Positions 29,714 to 41,731 of a stretch of 64,000 bases of DNA are shown in pieces. A model generated the notes under the pieces. It saw only the letters and a program-made list of their open reading frames with translations, did not search any database and was not told where the DNA came from. The position numbers were made by a program, and so were the translations under genes. How positions within the stretch are numbered: the first letter of the stretch is position 1; each line of letters starts with the position of its first letter. Source of the DNA: Puccinellia tenuiflora (taxonomy: Eukaryota; Streptophyta; Magnoliopsida; Poales; Poaceae); contig QRDG01000398.1 of assembly GCA_012064385.1 (NCBI GenBank), positions 62,001-126,000 of the forward strand. The letters are read 5' to 3'.

Positions 29714-30519
29714 CAACGGGACTGGCGGTCAAAATTACAAATAGCCGATCGGCCACGAGCCCACGAGTTAATATCACGGGCTCGACCGAGGCCCAATGCT
29801 TAGGCCTCGTTTGGTAAGGGAGTATATTGGTGGTTTAGTGGGGATTAGCACGACCCATCCCAAAATCCTGAAATATTCCCAGAAGGCCATTTGGTACTGG
29901 AGTTTTGGGCCGGTGTCATCCCCGACGATCCCCGAAAATACCCAAGACGAAGCCCAAATATTGTGTAGTCCTGATCCACGACCCCCACCTAGCATTTTAT
30001 CCCGAGTGTAGAGGGGCCTCTACCGCCCCTGTCTCCCGTCCGGCGATTTGCGCTTCTTGCCGGTGTGCCCCTCCACTCCTCCCCTCCGCACGCCTCCTCT
30101 ACTACCTCCTCCTCCCCGGCGCTAACCGCCACGTCTCTATCGCCGCCCTAGCCACGCCCCAGCTTCGCCCAACCGCCGCCACCCCTCTCGATCTCGAGTC
30201 GAGGCATGCTTGCCACGACGTAGCAGGTTGGGGTCCTCGGTTCCCACCATGCACAGGAGGCGTTCCATGCCGACGGCCGTGTGCTGCAGCGCTGTCCTTG
30301 CTCTCGACGTGAGCAAGAACGGCGGCCAGAACCAACCGCTTCTCTATCTTGTTCTAGTTGGTTGTGTGCCATCAGGTGTTCGTCTCTTCTTTGATTGCTC
30401 TTCATGTGTGCATGCTTCCTGTTCCTTGTATTGAGGGGATTAGGATGGGCGGGATTTTGAGGGAGTAAAATCCATCGCATCCCGCTTTCAAAAAAAAAAA
30501 ATCCATCGCATCCCGATAT

Positions 30520-30600
30520 GCAAATTACGGTCACTGAATATGCGCGAGTGCATCGTACATAGTTACTGGAACATGTAGAGCGACGTATTTGCTGATGTGG
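30520..30600 (+). repeat. Left arm of the inner inverted repeat
   Basis: This pairs with the reverse complement of 32687-32768. Shared blocks are CAAATTACGGTCACTGAATA, a TCGTACA block, ACATGTAGAGCG or its close variant, and TATTTGC-GATGTGG. Confidence 0.8.
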
Positions 30601-30829
30601 AGATTTGAGCCGGATTTCATTTTGCAAATACACCCACAATCTTCTTTTTCTTCCTTATTACTAAAGTCCCTCCTCAGATCCCCACGTAATAAAAAATAAA
30701 AATAAAACAAATCGTCGCAGTCCTGAGTTACGCGGTGGTGGAGGGCCGTCGTGCACTGTTTCTGCAGACGCGTAGCTGACGTCCTCGTCGAGCTGGTGTA
30801 GTCCCGCGGTATCCTCCGTGCGACGGGGG

Positions 30830-31125
30830 CGACGGCGAACTCCCAACCGGCCGCCGCTGCTTGTCGCAGAAGTGGCTCGGCCCCGACGGTGGGCCGGCGC
30901 ACCGCCGTTCATCCGCATCGTGGAGCACACCACGCGAGTGCACCGGCACCGCGGGCCGACAAACGCCGATCTCACGCGAGTCGGCCGGAACAGGCGGGCG
31001 ATGAGATCGCCGGGGAAGCCGTGGTTGACCAGCCGGAACATGTCCGGGTCCCGACACGCCGCCACCAGCTGCTCCGTGAAGCTACTGGACTCCTACTTGA
31101 GGTCCAGCATAGGCAGCTCCAGCTG
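30830..31125 (-). pseudogene. Captured 2-oxoglutarate/Fe(II) dioxygenase N-terminal fragment
   Basis: Minus-strand translation gives LELPMLDLK, a stop codon, then ESSSFTEQLVAACRDPDM and MFRLVNHGFPGDLIARLF. This is the conserved start of the DIOX_N domain (pattern: P-x-DL...LV-x-AC...F-x-VVNHG) of plant 2OG dioxygenases such as gibberellin oxidases. After about 45 codons the frame is lost. The iron-binding HxD...H domain is absent. The fragment lies between the inverted repeats at 30520-30600 and 32687-32768, which suggests transduplication by a transposon. Confidence 0.65.
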
Positions 31126-31378
31126 TTCCAGATTTTGTACTCATCATGCGCTGCCTATTGCTCCATGGATCGATTGAGATGGATCCCATGCTGGATCGAG
31201 CGGCAGTCCAACCGATTCGATGGATCTAGATGGGGACAGAGTAGAGTAAGAACAGGGAAGAACTTGCGGGCAGAGCAAAGGCACATATGTTAACTCAATT
31301 TTTCAAACAAATTAAGGATCGTCCTTCAATCTCAATTGGGAAAAACCAAAAACAGAAATTAAACTTGAAGCAGCTACG

Positions 31379-32110
31379 TCAAGCGTGTGGTGAAGGGGAA
31401 TCGAACGCGCTAGCAGGGACCGTGGCGGAGCGCCGGCATACGGGCGGGGCCGCGGGGGGGTAGGGGGAGGGCAGCGACACGGGCGCACGACGCGGTGCCT
31501 GCAAGCGGCTGAGGTCGGCTTCCCGTGACTCCTGTGCGCGCCGCAGTAGGTGACGCCGCAGGGACACGGCCGCCGCCGCCAGAGTACCAGCGCGTTCGTT
31601 TACCGACACCGACATCTGCCGCCAGCACTCCCGGAGCAAGGATAAGCCCCCTACCGCGACCGACTCCATGCGCGGCTCTCTCGCATTAGGCCGTCGAGGA
31701 GCTCCGCTTCGTCGTGCCCGGAACGGCTTCTCCCCAGGCGCTGTAGACGTCTTCTCCTCATGCCGCCGAGATCCACCCCGGCGCCGCAGACGAGCTCGAC
31801 GGCGAGGCCATGGCGGGGGCGGTGGGTGACGTCGCCCGCAGCGCGACCTGATGAGGTCGAGGACGCGGCACAACGCGCACGAGACGAGCTCGCCGCCGTC
31901 GCCCGTAGCGCCCACGACGGCGCCCACCACCTCGGTCGGCACTGCAGCCGCGGCGAAGCCCTCCCCTGCGTCCTGGTCCGCACAGTCCGGAGACAGGTCC
32001 GCCCTCCACCGCGGCGCGCCTCGGGTCCAGCGGTGGTAGCGGCGCCTGCCCTGGCACGGAGGCGCACAGCGGTGGGCGGCGCGGCCGCGCTGCCAGGCGA
32101 CAGACAACAT
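31379..32110 (-). other. GC-rich interior of the composite element, unassigned
   Basis: Long frames are open on several strands here because of the GC content. The minus-strand frame (motifs GGLSLLRECWRQMSVSVNE and GELVSCALCRVLDLI) might derive from a second captured gene, but I recognise no family and give it no coding call. Confidence 0.3.
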
Positions 32111-32128
32111 AATTGCTTCCCCCGGTAG

Positions 32129-32550
32129 TATAGGTGGCGGGCCGTGCCAGCCCGAGGCACGGGAATTTGGCCCGGCCTAGGCACGGCACAGCATGAAACT
32201 AAACGGGCCGTGCCCGGCACGGACCCGCTTCGTGTCGTGCCCAGCTCCCGGTCGCGGCCCGTGGGCCGGCCTGACACGGCACGATTAGTTTTTTTTTAAT
32301 TTTTTATTTTTTTTACCTATTTTTATTTTTTTTTTCAGTTTTTGGGCCGTATTTATGCTAAATGGGCCGTGCCCGACGGGCCGTCGGCGTGCCTCCCGGG
32401 CCGTGCCCGACCTCACGCCGCGGCACGCGGGCCGGCCCGGCACGGCACGAATCGCTCGCGTGCCTAATGGGTCGTGCCGCAACCGTGCCGTGCCATGTCG
32501 TCACCGTGCCGGGCCATGCCGGGCCGGGCCGGCACGTTTGGCCAGCTATA
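32129..32550. mobile_element. hAT-like MITE with 8 bp TSD
   Basis: TIRs TATAGGTGGC (left) and TATAGCTGGC (reverse complement of the right end) bound a 422 bp element flanked by CCCGGTAG (32121-32128) and CCCGGAAG (32551-32558), an 8 bp TSD with one mismatch. The interior is packed with GGGCCGTGCC / GGCACGGC palindromic words around a central T-rich loop (32288-32340). Confidence 0.8.
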
Positions 32551-32686
32551 CCCGGAAGGTCCAACCCTAGTGGGTCCCACCAGCCAGTCTATTCGTATTT
32601 TTTGCAATTTAGCCCTTTTGTTTTTTATTATTTGAAACTTGTCACTATGGAAAGCTGATGGCCTGACATGTGGGGTCGACTCAGTG

Positions 32687-32768
32687 CCACGTCGGCAAAT
32701 AAAGCGCTCTACATGCTCCAGTGACAGTGTACGACCAGGGTGTGCGTATTCAGTGACCGTAATTTGCG
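32687..32768 (-). repeat. Right arm of the inner inverted repeat
   Basis: Reverse-complement partner of 30520-30600. Confidence 0.8.
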
Positions 32769-32935
32769 TATCTCTATGTATGGTGATGACGGCGAGTAAT
32801 ACGATCAAGTTCGGTGACCTCCGATGGATTTTACTCATTTTGAGGGGATTGGGTGAAGGCCAAGGTTCCACCCAATTCCTTGGGTTATATATCCCCACTA
32901 ATCCTCTAGAAAACACTAGTACCAAACAAGCTTTA

Positions 32936-33070
32936 GGGCGTGCTTCGATTCCGGTATTTGGGCCGTAATTAGCTGGTAATTTTTTACGGACCTAGAAACA
33001 TCCGTAAACTTACGATGGAAGCTGTCGTTTTTTCCGGAGGGGAAATGTAAACGGCAAACCAAGCGGGCCC
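32936..33070. mobile_element. Tourist-like MITE, TSD TTA
   Basis: This 135 bp element starts GGGCGTGCTTCGATTCCGG and ends AACCAAGCGGGCCC. The flanks are TTA at 32933-32935 and 33071-33073. The GGGC-x-GCTT termini and the TWA target fit PIF/Harbinger-derived Tourist elements. It abuts the right end of the composite element and shares its TTA. Confidence 0.7.
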
Positions 33071-33073
33071 TTA

Positions 33074-34748
33074 GGGGCAAAACATATTCTAGAGCAGGCC
33101 GTGCGATTCCGGCTGCGATTATATATCTAATAAATATATCTAAAGCTTTACGTCCGGTGAATGACCCGCCTCCTCAGGTCATTCCCGCCGCGAGTGGTTC
33201 CATCCGTTGGATATACTCTTCGATTATTCTACAAATCAGCCATACATTGGAAAGATAAACCAAAGAACAAGATTCAATCTGATCTGATTTTTGTTATGGT
33301 CCATATTTATTATTCTTTTTCCTTGGTGTGCAGTCTGCTCTTACACATTGGTAAATGCAAGTATGAACTAAAATTATGCTTTATGTGAGAGGAAATCAGG
33401 ATTATTTCTATGGTATTGATGGTTATTGGTAGCAGCATATCAAGTATAACAGTGGGATTGAAGTATGATTCCTTCGTCCTGTTGTTCTTCTTTATTCAAG
33501 CAGTAGTATTTCTCCATGTTGATTTCTTCTTTTATAAATGCTCTAACCTACCAAAACGTACTTTTTTTAATAGAAGTAGTAGTTTAGCAAACCTGTATGT
33601 TCATATGACCATTGAATATGGATTGGGTAAACAGCGAAGCCCTTATATTCTAAATATAATTGCAAATGAAGCTTTTAATTCCACTAAAATTAGCCTCAAA
33701 GTTCACTAAACTTATTGCAATTTCAATTTGCTCTGAAGAGTCTTATCCACATTCACTAGCTATCTATTCCTTTGACCTTCCAAATGCCTAGGTATCCCTT
33801 TAAATTTGTTCTCAGTGTTATACATCAGCTGTGTGCCTGTGCCATAAGGTATCAGAAAGTATGCGGGGAGAGAATTATTTCAGTTGTTAGGTTAGCTGGC
33901 TACTCGGCTAGGCTTTAACTATTTTGAGTTTCTTTTTTTCCGCTTACTTTTAGGGTTAGCAGACTGTCATTGAACCTGAAGAATATTGATTGTATGAGGA
34001 AGAAAATTTCAGTTGGATGGGTACTGTTCTTCACTTTATGAGTGAGTACCCGCCTCTTCAATATTACCTCTCTTGATAGATAATAACTTTCTGCAGATAT
34101 GGTATACTGATCATGTTTCTCCTTTCATTACTATACTTTAGTATAATTATTAAGCTCCATGGTTCAATTAACTGGTAAGAAAAATGTGGTATCCAGAAAT
34201 ACGCATGTTTTTTTTTTTTTTTTGAGAAACAGAAATACGCATGCTGATACCATGTTGTGGTTGATTCAGGTCTGCTGCTTCAACCTGCATACGCTTCTAT
34301 GCCCATGCTCCTAAGTTACATGTATTATTTAGAGAGAGACACTTGTCGCACAGATCCATCAAAGGCAATCTTCTTAACCTGACACCATTCAGGTAATTAG
34401 CCAAAAAAATCTTAAATGCCCTGACTTATTCTGAATTGCGACGTTCTTCTTCAGTATAGCGTGCATATCTGTATTATCACAAATATTTAGTGCACTTGAT
34501 AGTTATTTCTTGACATGACTATTCTGTCTAGATTCGTTCTAGGGCATAGACAAGTTCAGGTCGCACAAGCATACTAGAGGAACATAGGGGTTTATGTTTG
34601 TAACTTTATCTCTTTGAGAGATTTGGCAGTTCTGGTTATTCCCAATTGTTAAATGTTGCGCTGTATCCACCAAAATTTTATCCTACTTTTCCTAACTTGT
34701 TGAGCCCGAGAAACTGCAGTTAAGCTGTAGTTTGCACAGAAAGTGAAG
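33074..34748. other. AT-rich region without a recognisable gene
   Basis: There are no long open frames. Splice-like signals are scattered, and isolated patches could be exons of an unrecognised or decayed gene, but none gives a protein I can name. Confidence 0.3.
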
Positions 34749-35043
34749 CCATACACCTAGACGATGCTCCGTATTAGAAATCATAGGAGCTAAAGAGCCT
34801 TATATAGTGGTTGCTGCTTGCTATGGCCTATGGGCATGCTCATTTGTGGATACAGTTTCCAAGCACCATTAATTGAATCTCAATAGGTCTTTTTTGCCAT
34901 ACACCTAGACAATATTAGAAATTATACTAGGAGCTAAAGAGCCTTACATAGTGTTTGCTGCTTCCTATGGCCTATGGGCATACTCATTTGTGGATACAGT
35001 CTTCAAGAACCATCAATTGAATCTTAATAGGTCTTTTTTTTTC
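34749..35043. repeat. Tandem duplication, ~148 bp unit
   Basis: Two adjacent copies start CCATACACCTAGAC at 34749 and 34897. Both contain GGAGCTAAAGAGCCTTA, TATGGCCTATGGGCAT and CTCATTTGTGGATACAGT, and both end in GGTCTTTTTT. The second copy has small indels near its start. Confidence 0.92.
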
Positions 35044-35124
35044 GTACAGAAATGACGAAATATTTTCTACATTTTTCTTCTACTTGATTTGACCAATTTT
35101 ATCCTGATGTGTTGCATTTTTATA

Positions 35125-35217
35125 CTCCCTCCGATCCACTTTAACTGTCGTAGAAAAACAACTAAGCAGGTTCAACTCATTGCATAACTTCCGACAGTTA
35201 TTTAGGATCGGAGGTAG
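35125..35217. mobile_element. Stowaway MITE
   Basis: A 93 bp element with TIRs CTCCCTCCGATCC and (reverse complement of the right end) CTACCTCCGATCC, flanked by TA at 35123-35124 and 35218-35219. The inner palindrome AACTGTCG / CGACAGTT lies next to the TIRs. Confidence 0.92.
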
Positions 35218-35219
35218 TA

Positions 35220-37379
35220 TAATTAACTCAAAAGCTAACCTTTTGTTCTTCCCACATTGTATGGAGGACCGCCGACCGACATGGACCTGGATGTGGTGTC
35301 TGCATGACCCACACTTTGTGCAGCCGATGCCACGGCCAGCCCACGAGACCCACAGCGGTGACTTCAGGGATCTTCTTCCCCTATTCTTCATTGGTTGGTC
35401 TCGCACTGCCTTTTTGTTCGAACTTTCTGGATTTCTTAGTGCTGCTATGGGCAGAGACGGAGGCCTTCTTCAAACCTTCAGTAAACAGGTAAACTCTATT
35501 CTTAGTCCTAACATGGGTTGATCTATCTATTCCTCTTACTCCTTATATGTGCCTCAGTAATTCTTTGGTTCTGCTGTTCTTAGCTATAAGCATCATGTTT
35601 CCACAATGAAATCACTAATGCTTTGAATTTTGCTCTGCTTCTTTGTTTGCAGGTTGCAGCCGTGGCTCCACCCCAAAACACCACTGGATTCAAACATTAG
35701 TGCCTATGAATATGTGCAGAACTGTAAATCTAACAGGTGTTTTAAGAGAGTAAGATGCCATTACTGTAGTGCAAGGACAACACTTTTCATAGTTGGTCCG
35801 AGTCCGAGTAGAAATATCTAGCGTGACATGTGTACTGCCAGAAACACAGTAGTGTGTTAGCAATTTTTCAGTTGGCTGTCAATCACGGTTTCATGGCTTA
35901 CAAATGAATAAAGATGGTGCTATTGGTTGGATTCGGCATAACACCTGCAGAATGGGTCGGGAGAGATAACCACGAATTTAGGTACAGCAATCTGCTCTAC
36001 TATTAAGGCCAAACATGAAATCATATAGGATGCAAAATCATGGTTCGCAAATTAAATATTTGTGTCTGCCGTTGTTCCCGGGAGTTCTTTAAGCTTGTGG
36101 CTGGTCATCTGCTTGTGCCAGCGACTCTGTTGCCATTCATTGAACAATACGCAAGCTGAGATTACAGCCTTACAGGAGTCTGGTACAGACGATTGGGAGA
36201 AGCTGCCCCAGTTATGATTCTTGGCGCTCATCGCGAGCGCTATGAGCGCTATTCTGATGGCCAAGACATATGGAGCATTGCTCCATGGTTCTTCCAGACC
36301 ATATAGTAAGTTGAATGCTCATACTGATGACCTTAAACCGCTAGGCAAATAAATTCTAGGCTACATAGTATTTTCATTCTCTCTTTGCTAATGGTAGCTA
36401 TCTCTTTAGTTTTTTTTTTTAAGTTTTACTGCCTTTTGTCTTGAGCATAAAGAGATTCACACTACCAATAAGGAGGGTGTTTATTGTTACCTTGCAGCAA
36501 GTATTAGGTTGATAACTTCAAATTTGTTTTCGGTGAAATATCAATGGAATGAGCATTTCATTCAGCTAACTGAATGCGTGCTTTGGATTACCTTCTGTGT
36601 TTACCAATTTGTTTTCTTACAGGGAAGGGAGTCATGCTAGCATCAAGGGAGACGTGTTATATCATGGTGTTTATTATTACCATACACCAGGAACATAGCC
36701 AGCCATTCGATCTGATCCAGGGGTGGCAACGACCTATAATATACAGTCCATCTGTTTGAACTCGCAAAACATTTCATATTTAGAAACAAAGGTAGTACTA
36801 GAATATCTATAGAATAGTCATCGCCAATGTTTTCGACAATAGATGTAAGCTAATAATTTCTGTTTTACGGATAAAGATTATGGCAATTTTCTGATGAAAA
36901 ACTCAAAGGCTACTGCGATGTTCCATCAGTTCAGACATTTATTGAACGCTTTCCCTTCTTCAATCATTTACTAGATCCTAAATTTCATCATGGGTACCAT
37001 AGGTTATATCATATGTATTTCAAGCTTCTCTTTCTTGCTTGCAGGCCTAGGTGTATACCCACGTTCTGCCAACGTTGTGCCAGGACTGGATGTAGGCGGC
37101 AAGGCGAAGCTCGCTTGTTCACATAGTGTATGTGAAATTTGTTCAGACTTTTTGCTAGGGAGGTGCATTCTAACAATAAAGAATACAGGTACGTATGTGA
37201 GGTTTCAGCATTCTTGAGAACATTATTCACACACTAGCTTTTATAGTACCTACGTACATATACGAGTGTCATTAAGATGGAGCACGAGAACACATTACAC
37301 CTGGCTAGGCAAAGCGCTAGCTGCTTGCAGAGTTGCAGTTGTACCTTATTAGGCACTGCTCGCGATGGTACCTTACTGG
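35220..37379. other. Unassigned region, possible decayed gene pieces
   Basis: A frame at about 35265-35488 (CMEDRRPTWTWMWCLHDPHF) ends at a plausible GT donor (AAACAG/GTAAAC), and a plausible AG acceptor occurs at about 35650, so spliced transcription is conceivable. I recognise no protein family here. A short segment at about 37090-37125 (GTAGGCGGCAAGGCGAAGCT) recurs beyond the CACTA element at about 49850-49883. Confidence 0.25.
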
Positions 37380-37411
37380 CACTAGTAGAAAAAGGGGCAT
37401 TGGTCCCTGTT

Positions 37412-37515
37412 CCAAAGGGCCTTTGGTCCCGGTTTTCTAACCGGGACTAAAGGGTCGGTATTACCAGCCGGAACCCTTTGGTCCCGGTTGGTATTACCAA
37501 CCGGGACCGAGAGTT
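37412..37515. repeat. Left subterminal repeats of CACTA element 1
   Basis: Three or four copies of CCTTTGGTCCCGGTT and its reverse complement AACCGGGAC(C/T)AAAGG-like words occur here. They are the expected binding sites for a TNPA-type protein. The array is much shorter than at the right end. Confidence 0.85.
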
Positions 37516-37818
37516 TCACTTTTTTTTTTAAACCGAATGTTTTTTTTTGTTTTAACCGAATGTTTTTTTTAACCAAATGCTTTCTTTGGGGGGGGGGGGG
37601 TTAAATCAATAGGTGCCGTGTCGCCGTGCCGTGCCGTGTTGTGCCGTGTCGTCGTGTCCGATGCCGTGTCGTGTCGTGCCGTGTCAGTGGTACTACCATT
37701 AATATTTGATTCATATATACATACATAACGTTTCTCACACATCGAGATCATGTTTCATATATACATACATAACGTCACACGCCGACATAATGTTTCTCAC
37801 ACGTCGAGATGATGTCAA

Positions 37819-40800
37819 TTACATGTCCTCGGGCAAAACAAAATTTGTCGAGTGAAAAAATTCTCCATCTCTCTTCAGGACCGCGGAGTTAAAAAATCCC
37901 GCAATTTCCTCTTGAAGTGCTTTTAGGCGCTTCGATGGTATGAGCTGGTCCCGCATTCTCTCCATCTAGATCAATATGAATATGTGAGTTGTTTATAACT
38001 ATATATATGAAATCATAATAAAATAATTTATGGATGGAAGTCAACACAATATGCATGGTAATAAAAAGTGAGAAGAGTGTATACATACATCACGCGTTCT
38101 TTGTTCTCTATTCCGCTCAGAGACAAAAGAGCGTATGTACTCGCAAATATAGAATCCACATAAATTTTTCCCAGTTTCCTGCCTCAGACACCACTTTACA
38201 AAAAATAGAATTTAATCAAATAATAGTGAAGCTTCATAATGGTATTGAAACTAGAATTAAAGAGTTGCTTCATAATGGACCTATATATATAGTACTACTT
38301 ACGTTGGTGGTATAAAAATACAGCTTCGGTTTCCACTCCCCTGGAACGATCTTGATGAACCGTTTCCAAACACTGCCCGCCAATAAAAAAATGATTAAAA
38401 AAGTTATTGATTAGTTGGTATCTGAAAATGAATGACAGAGGTCGATCTAGAGCGATAATGATTGAAATTACATCTGGAGCATATCTTGAATGCGTTGGTA
38501 CTTTTCCATTGGTTCCTTAGCGAGTCCATGACTTGAACGACTCCTTGGTCAACTCTAATGATTAGCAGAATCCAGTGAAACTGCGCACGTTTATATGTCA
38601 ATGACTCATCGGTTACACTAAAGATATGCAAAGCAAAATAGAATGGGTAGAAGGTAACACTCACTTGTTGACGTAAGGAAAAAGTATTTCTCCGCAAGTA
38701 TTTTGATTCACTAACCAATTGACCAAGCTATCCCGGTGGTCTTCCAATTGTATTTTACGGTCCCTTCATTAACATAATTTGGGTCAATGAACCCAGTGTC
38801 ATAGATGCCCTTTTTTCTGCATTCGACAATCATCATTCTACAATACAAAAGAATATAGTGAGATAATTAAAGGCAATGAACGTGCAAAGCTGAAGACATA
38901 ATTAAATTGCAGAGATAAATCACTTACAAACATTGATTGAAGCGACGATGACTTTGTCGAGGGCATCTTGATTGAATAACTGAAATATTTCCGAAAACGG
39001 AATATATAACAAGTCATCCGTGAAGTAATGCTTTTCTTATAACTCACCCAGAAAGCTTCATGCCCGGCCGCTACAGCTTTCTCGTACCAGTGATGCAATC
39101 GACGCAATTGGTATGATAAAGAACTGATCTCCTCAGGTCTGACCAGGGACTTCCCGGGTTTATATGTCCATGCATACTGATACTGTTGCTGTGGTTGTAC
39201 GAGCTGGGCAACTGTTTTAGTTGAGATCACCTTCAGCGGGGATATCGACTTTTTTGCCTGTTCTCCGAGCTGGGCCACTTGTTTCCCGCGTTTTGCAGCA
39301 TAGAACTGCTCCTTCTTTAGTCGATCTGCCGCCTCCTTGTCCTCCTTCATCTTCTGCTTCTTTAGGAGATAGGCAGCCTTCTTTTCCTCGGCCTCTTGAC
39401 TAATTGTCTTCAGCATGACACGATCATAGTCATCTGCCAATGGAGGTGACTTTGGCCGGGGATTTCTGAAATTTTCAGAAATGTCTCAACTTTTTCTGGA
39501 TCCAGTTTCTCTCTAGGCGGGGGCCGTTTCGGAGCTAACTGTTCTGTAATATTGGCACGCACCGATTCCTCGAGCTCCTCTGGAGTCAAGTCGTAAGGTC
39601 TCTTTGGAAGAGGCTTTAGCAACTCGCGTTCCGCTCGAGATAACTTATCTGCACGCGTCGACGTGAAGGATAGTTTCCGCTTTGACGAGAAGGTCTTTTC
39701 CCGGGGCGGAATCGAAGGACGGGACGTCGCGCGCGATGGACTCGCGACGGATGGGGCATCGAGGGATGGATCTTCATGTGAGGAGGATATATCTTGGGGG
39801 GTGAATCTTTAGGTGGGGGAGATGGATCTTTAGGCGGGGGAAATGGATCCTTAGGTGGGGGGGATGGATCCTTAGGTGGGGGGATGGATCCTTAGGTGGG
39901 GGGATGGATCTTACGGTGGGAGGGATGGATCTTGACGTGGGGGGGGGGGGGGGATGGATCATTAGGTGGGGGGATGGATCTTGAGGTGGGGGTCTGCTGC
40001 TGGATCGAGGAGTCAAGTTCGAAAACACGATGTTTTCCTTGTTCCAGAGAGCGATACCCTTCTCGAGTTCTCCCAGTGTCTTCTCGCCGTCACCTCCGGG
40101 AATGTCAAGTTCCAGATTAGCATATAACGGCACAACTTGATCCACCCCGACACGAGCATAGCCCTGTGGAATCCCTTCGAGATGGTAGCTTGCTCCAGCT
40201 GGATTAGGTAAAGCATAGCCGACCGCCACCTTGGAAGACATGTTCTTCATTGACATGTGTAGCTCACAGTTTGTCTTCTCCGTGATATCATCCACGGGGT
40301 AGTGAGCCGCCGGTTGAAATTGAGAATTTTCTACATGCGTGGAACCCACGCTGCTTTTCCGCTGATCAGATGGGGCGGCTTCTACCTGCAGCTGAGATTC
40401 ATTTTGCTTACTAATTGAGTCGAGTCGCTCCTGCAGCTCATGCACCTTGCGTTCCATAGCTGATAACCGGTCAGACTCCTTCTTCTTTCTTCTCTGACGG
40501 CTTCTATAAGTATCAGTGTCTTCCGGAAAACCTTGCTTCAAGGTGACACCGCCTCCATAGCCTCGTAATCGTCCAACGTGTTCAGGATTCCCGAGTGCTA
40601 GTGTCAGCTCGTCATTCTCTCTGTCAGGGACGTACTCTCCCCTGCGAACTTTATCTATTGTGTCCTCAAGTTGTTTGGTTATATACTCAATTTTCGCCTT
40701 CCATTTTCCCTGAGCAATAATCTTTCCTGTATGTGGGTCCAACCCTGCCCCATGCGCGAACAACCAAAACTTGGACCTCGGGGGCCACTCCGCTGTCTGT

Positions 40801-41731
40801 GGAATGATCCCGTTATCAAGCAGTCGTGCTTCAAAGGCTTCCCACTTAGGCACGGCAGCCCTGTAGCCACCTGCCCCCAAACGGTGGTGATATTCCTTCT
40901 TCGCAGCATTTAACTTATTTTGAACCGATCGGGCCAGAGCGCCCTCCGATTTTCTTTGCTCCACAAATGTGGGCCACTGCTGTTGTATCTTCACTAGTGC
41001 TCCAGTGAAATCTGGATCCGTCTCCCCGGCCTTTTTATAAGCTTTCCATAAGTTTTTCTTCCAGGTCCGGAATTGTTCGGCCATCTTACTAAGCGACCAC
41101 TCCTTCACTTTGTCCATCAGGGGAACCGGCAGATCTGACGGTAGGCTGACCTTTGTTAAGAGCGTGTCCCAACACAATGCTTTTAGCCTCTCCTCGACAT
41201 AAGTAGCTGGGTTGTTTACATCCTTCGGCTTAATCCACTCTTCAAGGTTGATCGGGACAATGTCCCTTACAATAACCCCGCATTGATTAATGTATTTGCG
41301 GCGGTTGTCGATGGGTTCCAAAGGTTCCCCACTAGCACTAACTTTGTCGATCACTATCCTACGACCCTCCTTCAACGGCTTCGTCGGGCCTCGTTTCGGC
41401 AATGATGTAGATGAGGATGATCCGGAGGGCTAAAAGAAAAAAAATGGTTCATTAATAACAACAATATACAACTCAAATAATACATCTAGTGTGATCGATG
41501 TACAGAGGCTTAATATACCTCGCCAGAGTTTGTTAAGGGCACTTCCCCCTCTCCACCATTTTCTTCTTCCGGAACCCCCTCACCGGAATCGTTCAGAAAT
41601 TGGGAGCCGTAATCTTCTGCGGTTACGGCATCTTCTTCACCGACAGGCGCGGCCGCACGTCCTGCTATAATTTCCATGATTCGCAGTTCGGCGTCCTCAT
41701 CTCTGTCGACGTCCGGAAAATTTGGATCCAT
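37819..41731 (-). pseudogene. CACTA second gene: Transposase_24-like region, DUF8039-like region and Ulp1/C48 protease-like domain
   Basis: Exon 1 (41731-41519) encodes MDPNFPDVDRDEDAELR. The main exon (from 41429) carries the En/Spm Transposase_24-like region (LEEWIKPKDVNNPATYVEER, LWKAYKKAGETDPDFTGALV), a coiled coil (SAMERKVHELQERLDSISKQ), a DUF8039-like block (GIPQGYARVGVDQVVPLYAN), then a Pro-rich repeat and a Lys/Glu-rich segment (39440-39060). Small exons follow at about 39008-38935, 38840-38665, 38583-38473, 38370-38305, 38205-38085 and 37965-37819. They contain the Ulp1-type catalytic residues: His in FHWILLIIRVDQG, Asp in VMDSL and Cys in NLCGFYICEYI. Frameshifts occur in the Pro-rich minisatellite (~39780), at ~39465 and at ~38745, so no full-length protein is expected. 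Ulp1-like domains are known in several plant DNA transposons; their role is unclear. Confidence 0.82.
39785..39995 (-). repeat. Coding minisatellite, ~21 bp unit
   Basis: About ten copies of a GATGGATCCTTAGGTGGGGG-like unit lie in the second CACTA gene and encode a repeated Pro/His/Ile peptide (PSPHLRIHPP type). G-run lengths vary from 5 to 13, which changes the reading frame along the array. Confidence 0.9.

Larger units (their letters stand above)
29803..32932. mobile_element. Composite TIR element with captured gene fragments
   Basis: GGCCTCGTTTGGTA at the left and a right end whose reverse complement reads AGCTTGTTTGGTA, each next to TTA (29800-29802 and 32933-32935), suggest a Tourist-like element of ~3.1 kb. 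A further inverted repeat of ~81 bp lies at 30520-30600 and 32687-32768 (shared motif CAAATTACGGTCACTGAATA). The interior is GC-rich and contains a dioxygenase fragment and a nested hAT MITE. TIR identity is imperfect, so the outer limits are provisional. Confidence 0.5.

Noticed and set aside
31760..32128. Plus-strand frame in the composite element
   Set aside because: No domain is recognisable, and it overlaps several other open frames in very GC-rich DNA.
36052..36264. Minus-strand 70-codon frame, considered as an RNase H or transposase piece
   Set aside because: No catalytic motif or family resemblance is strong enough to name it.
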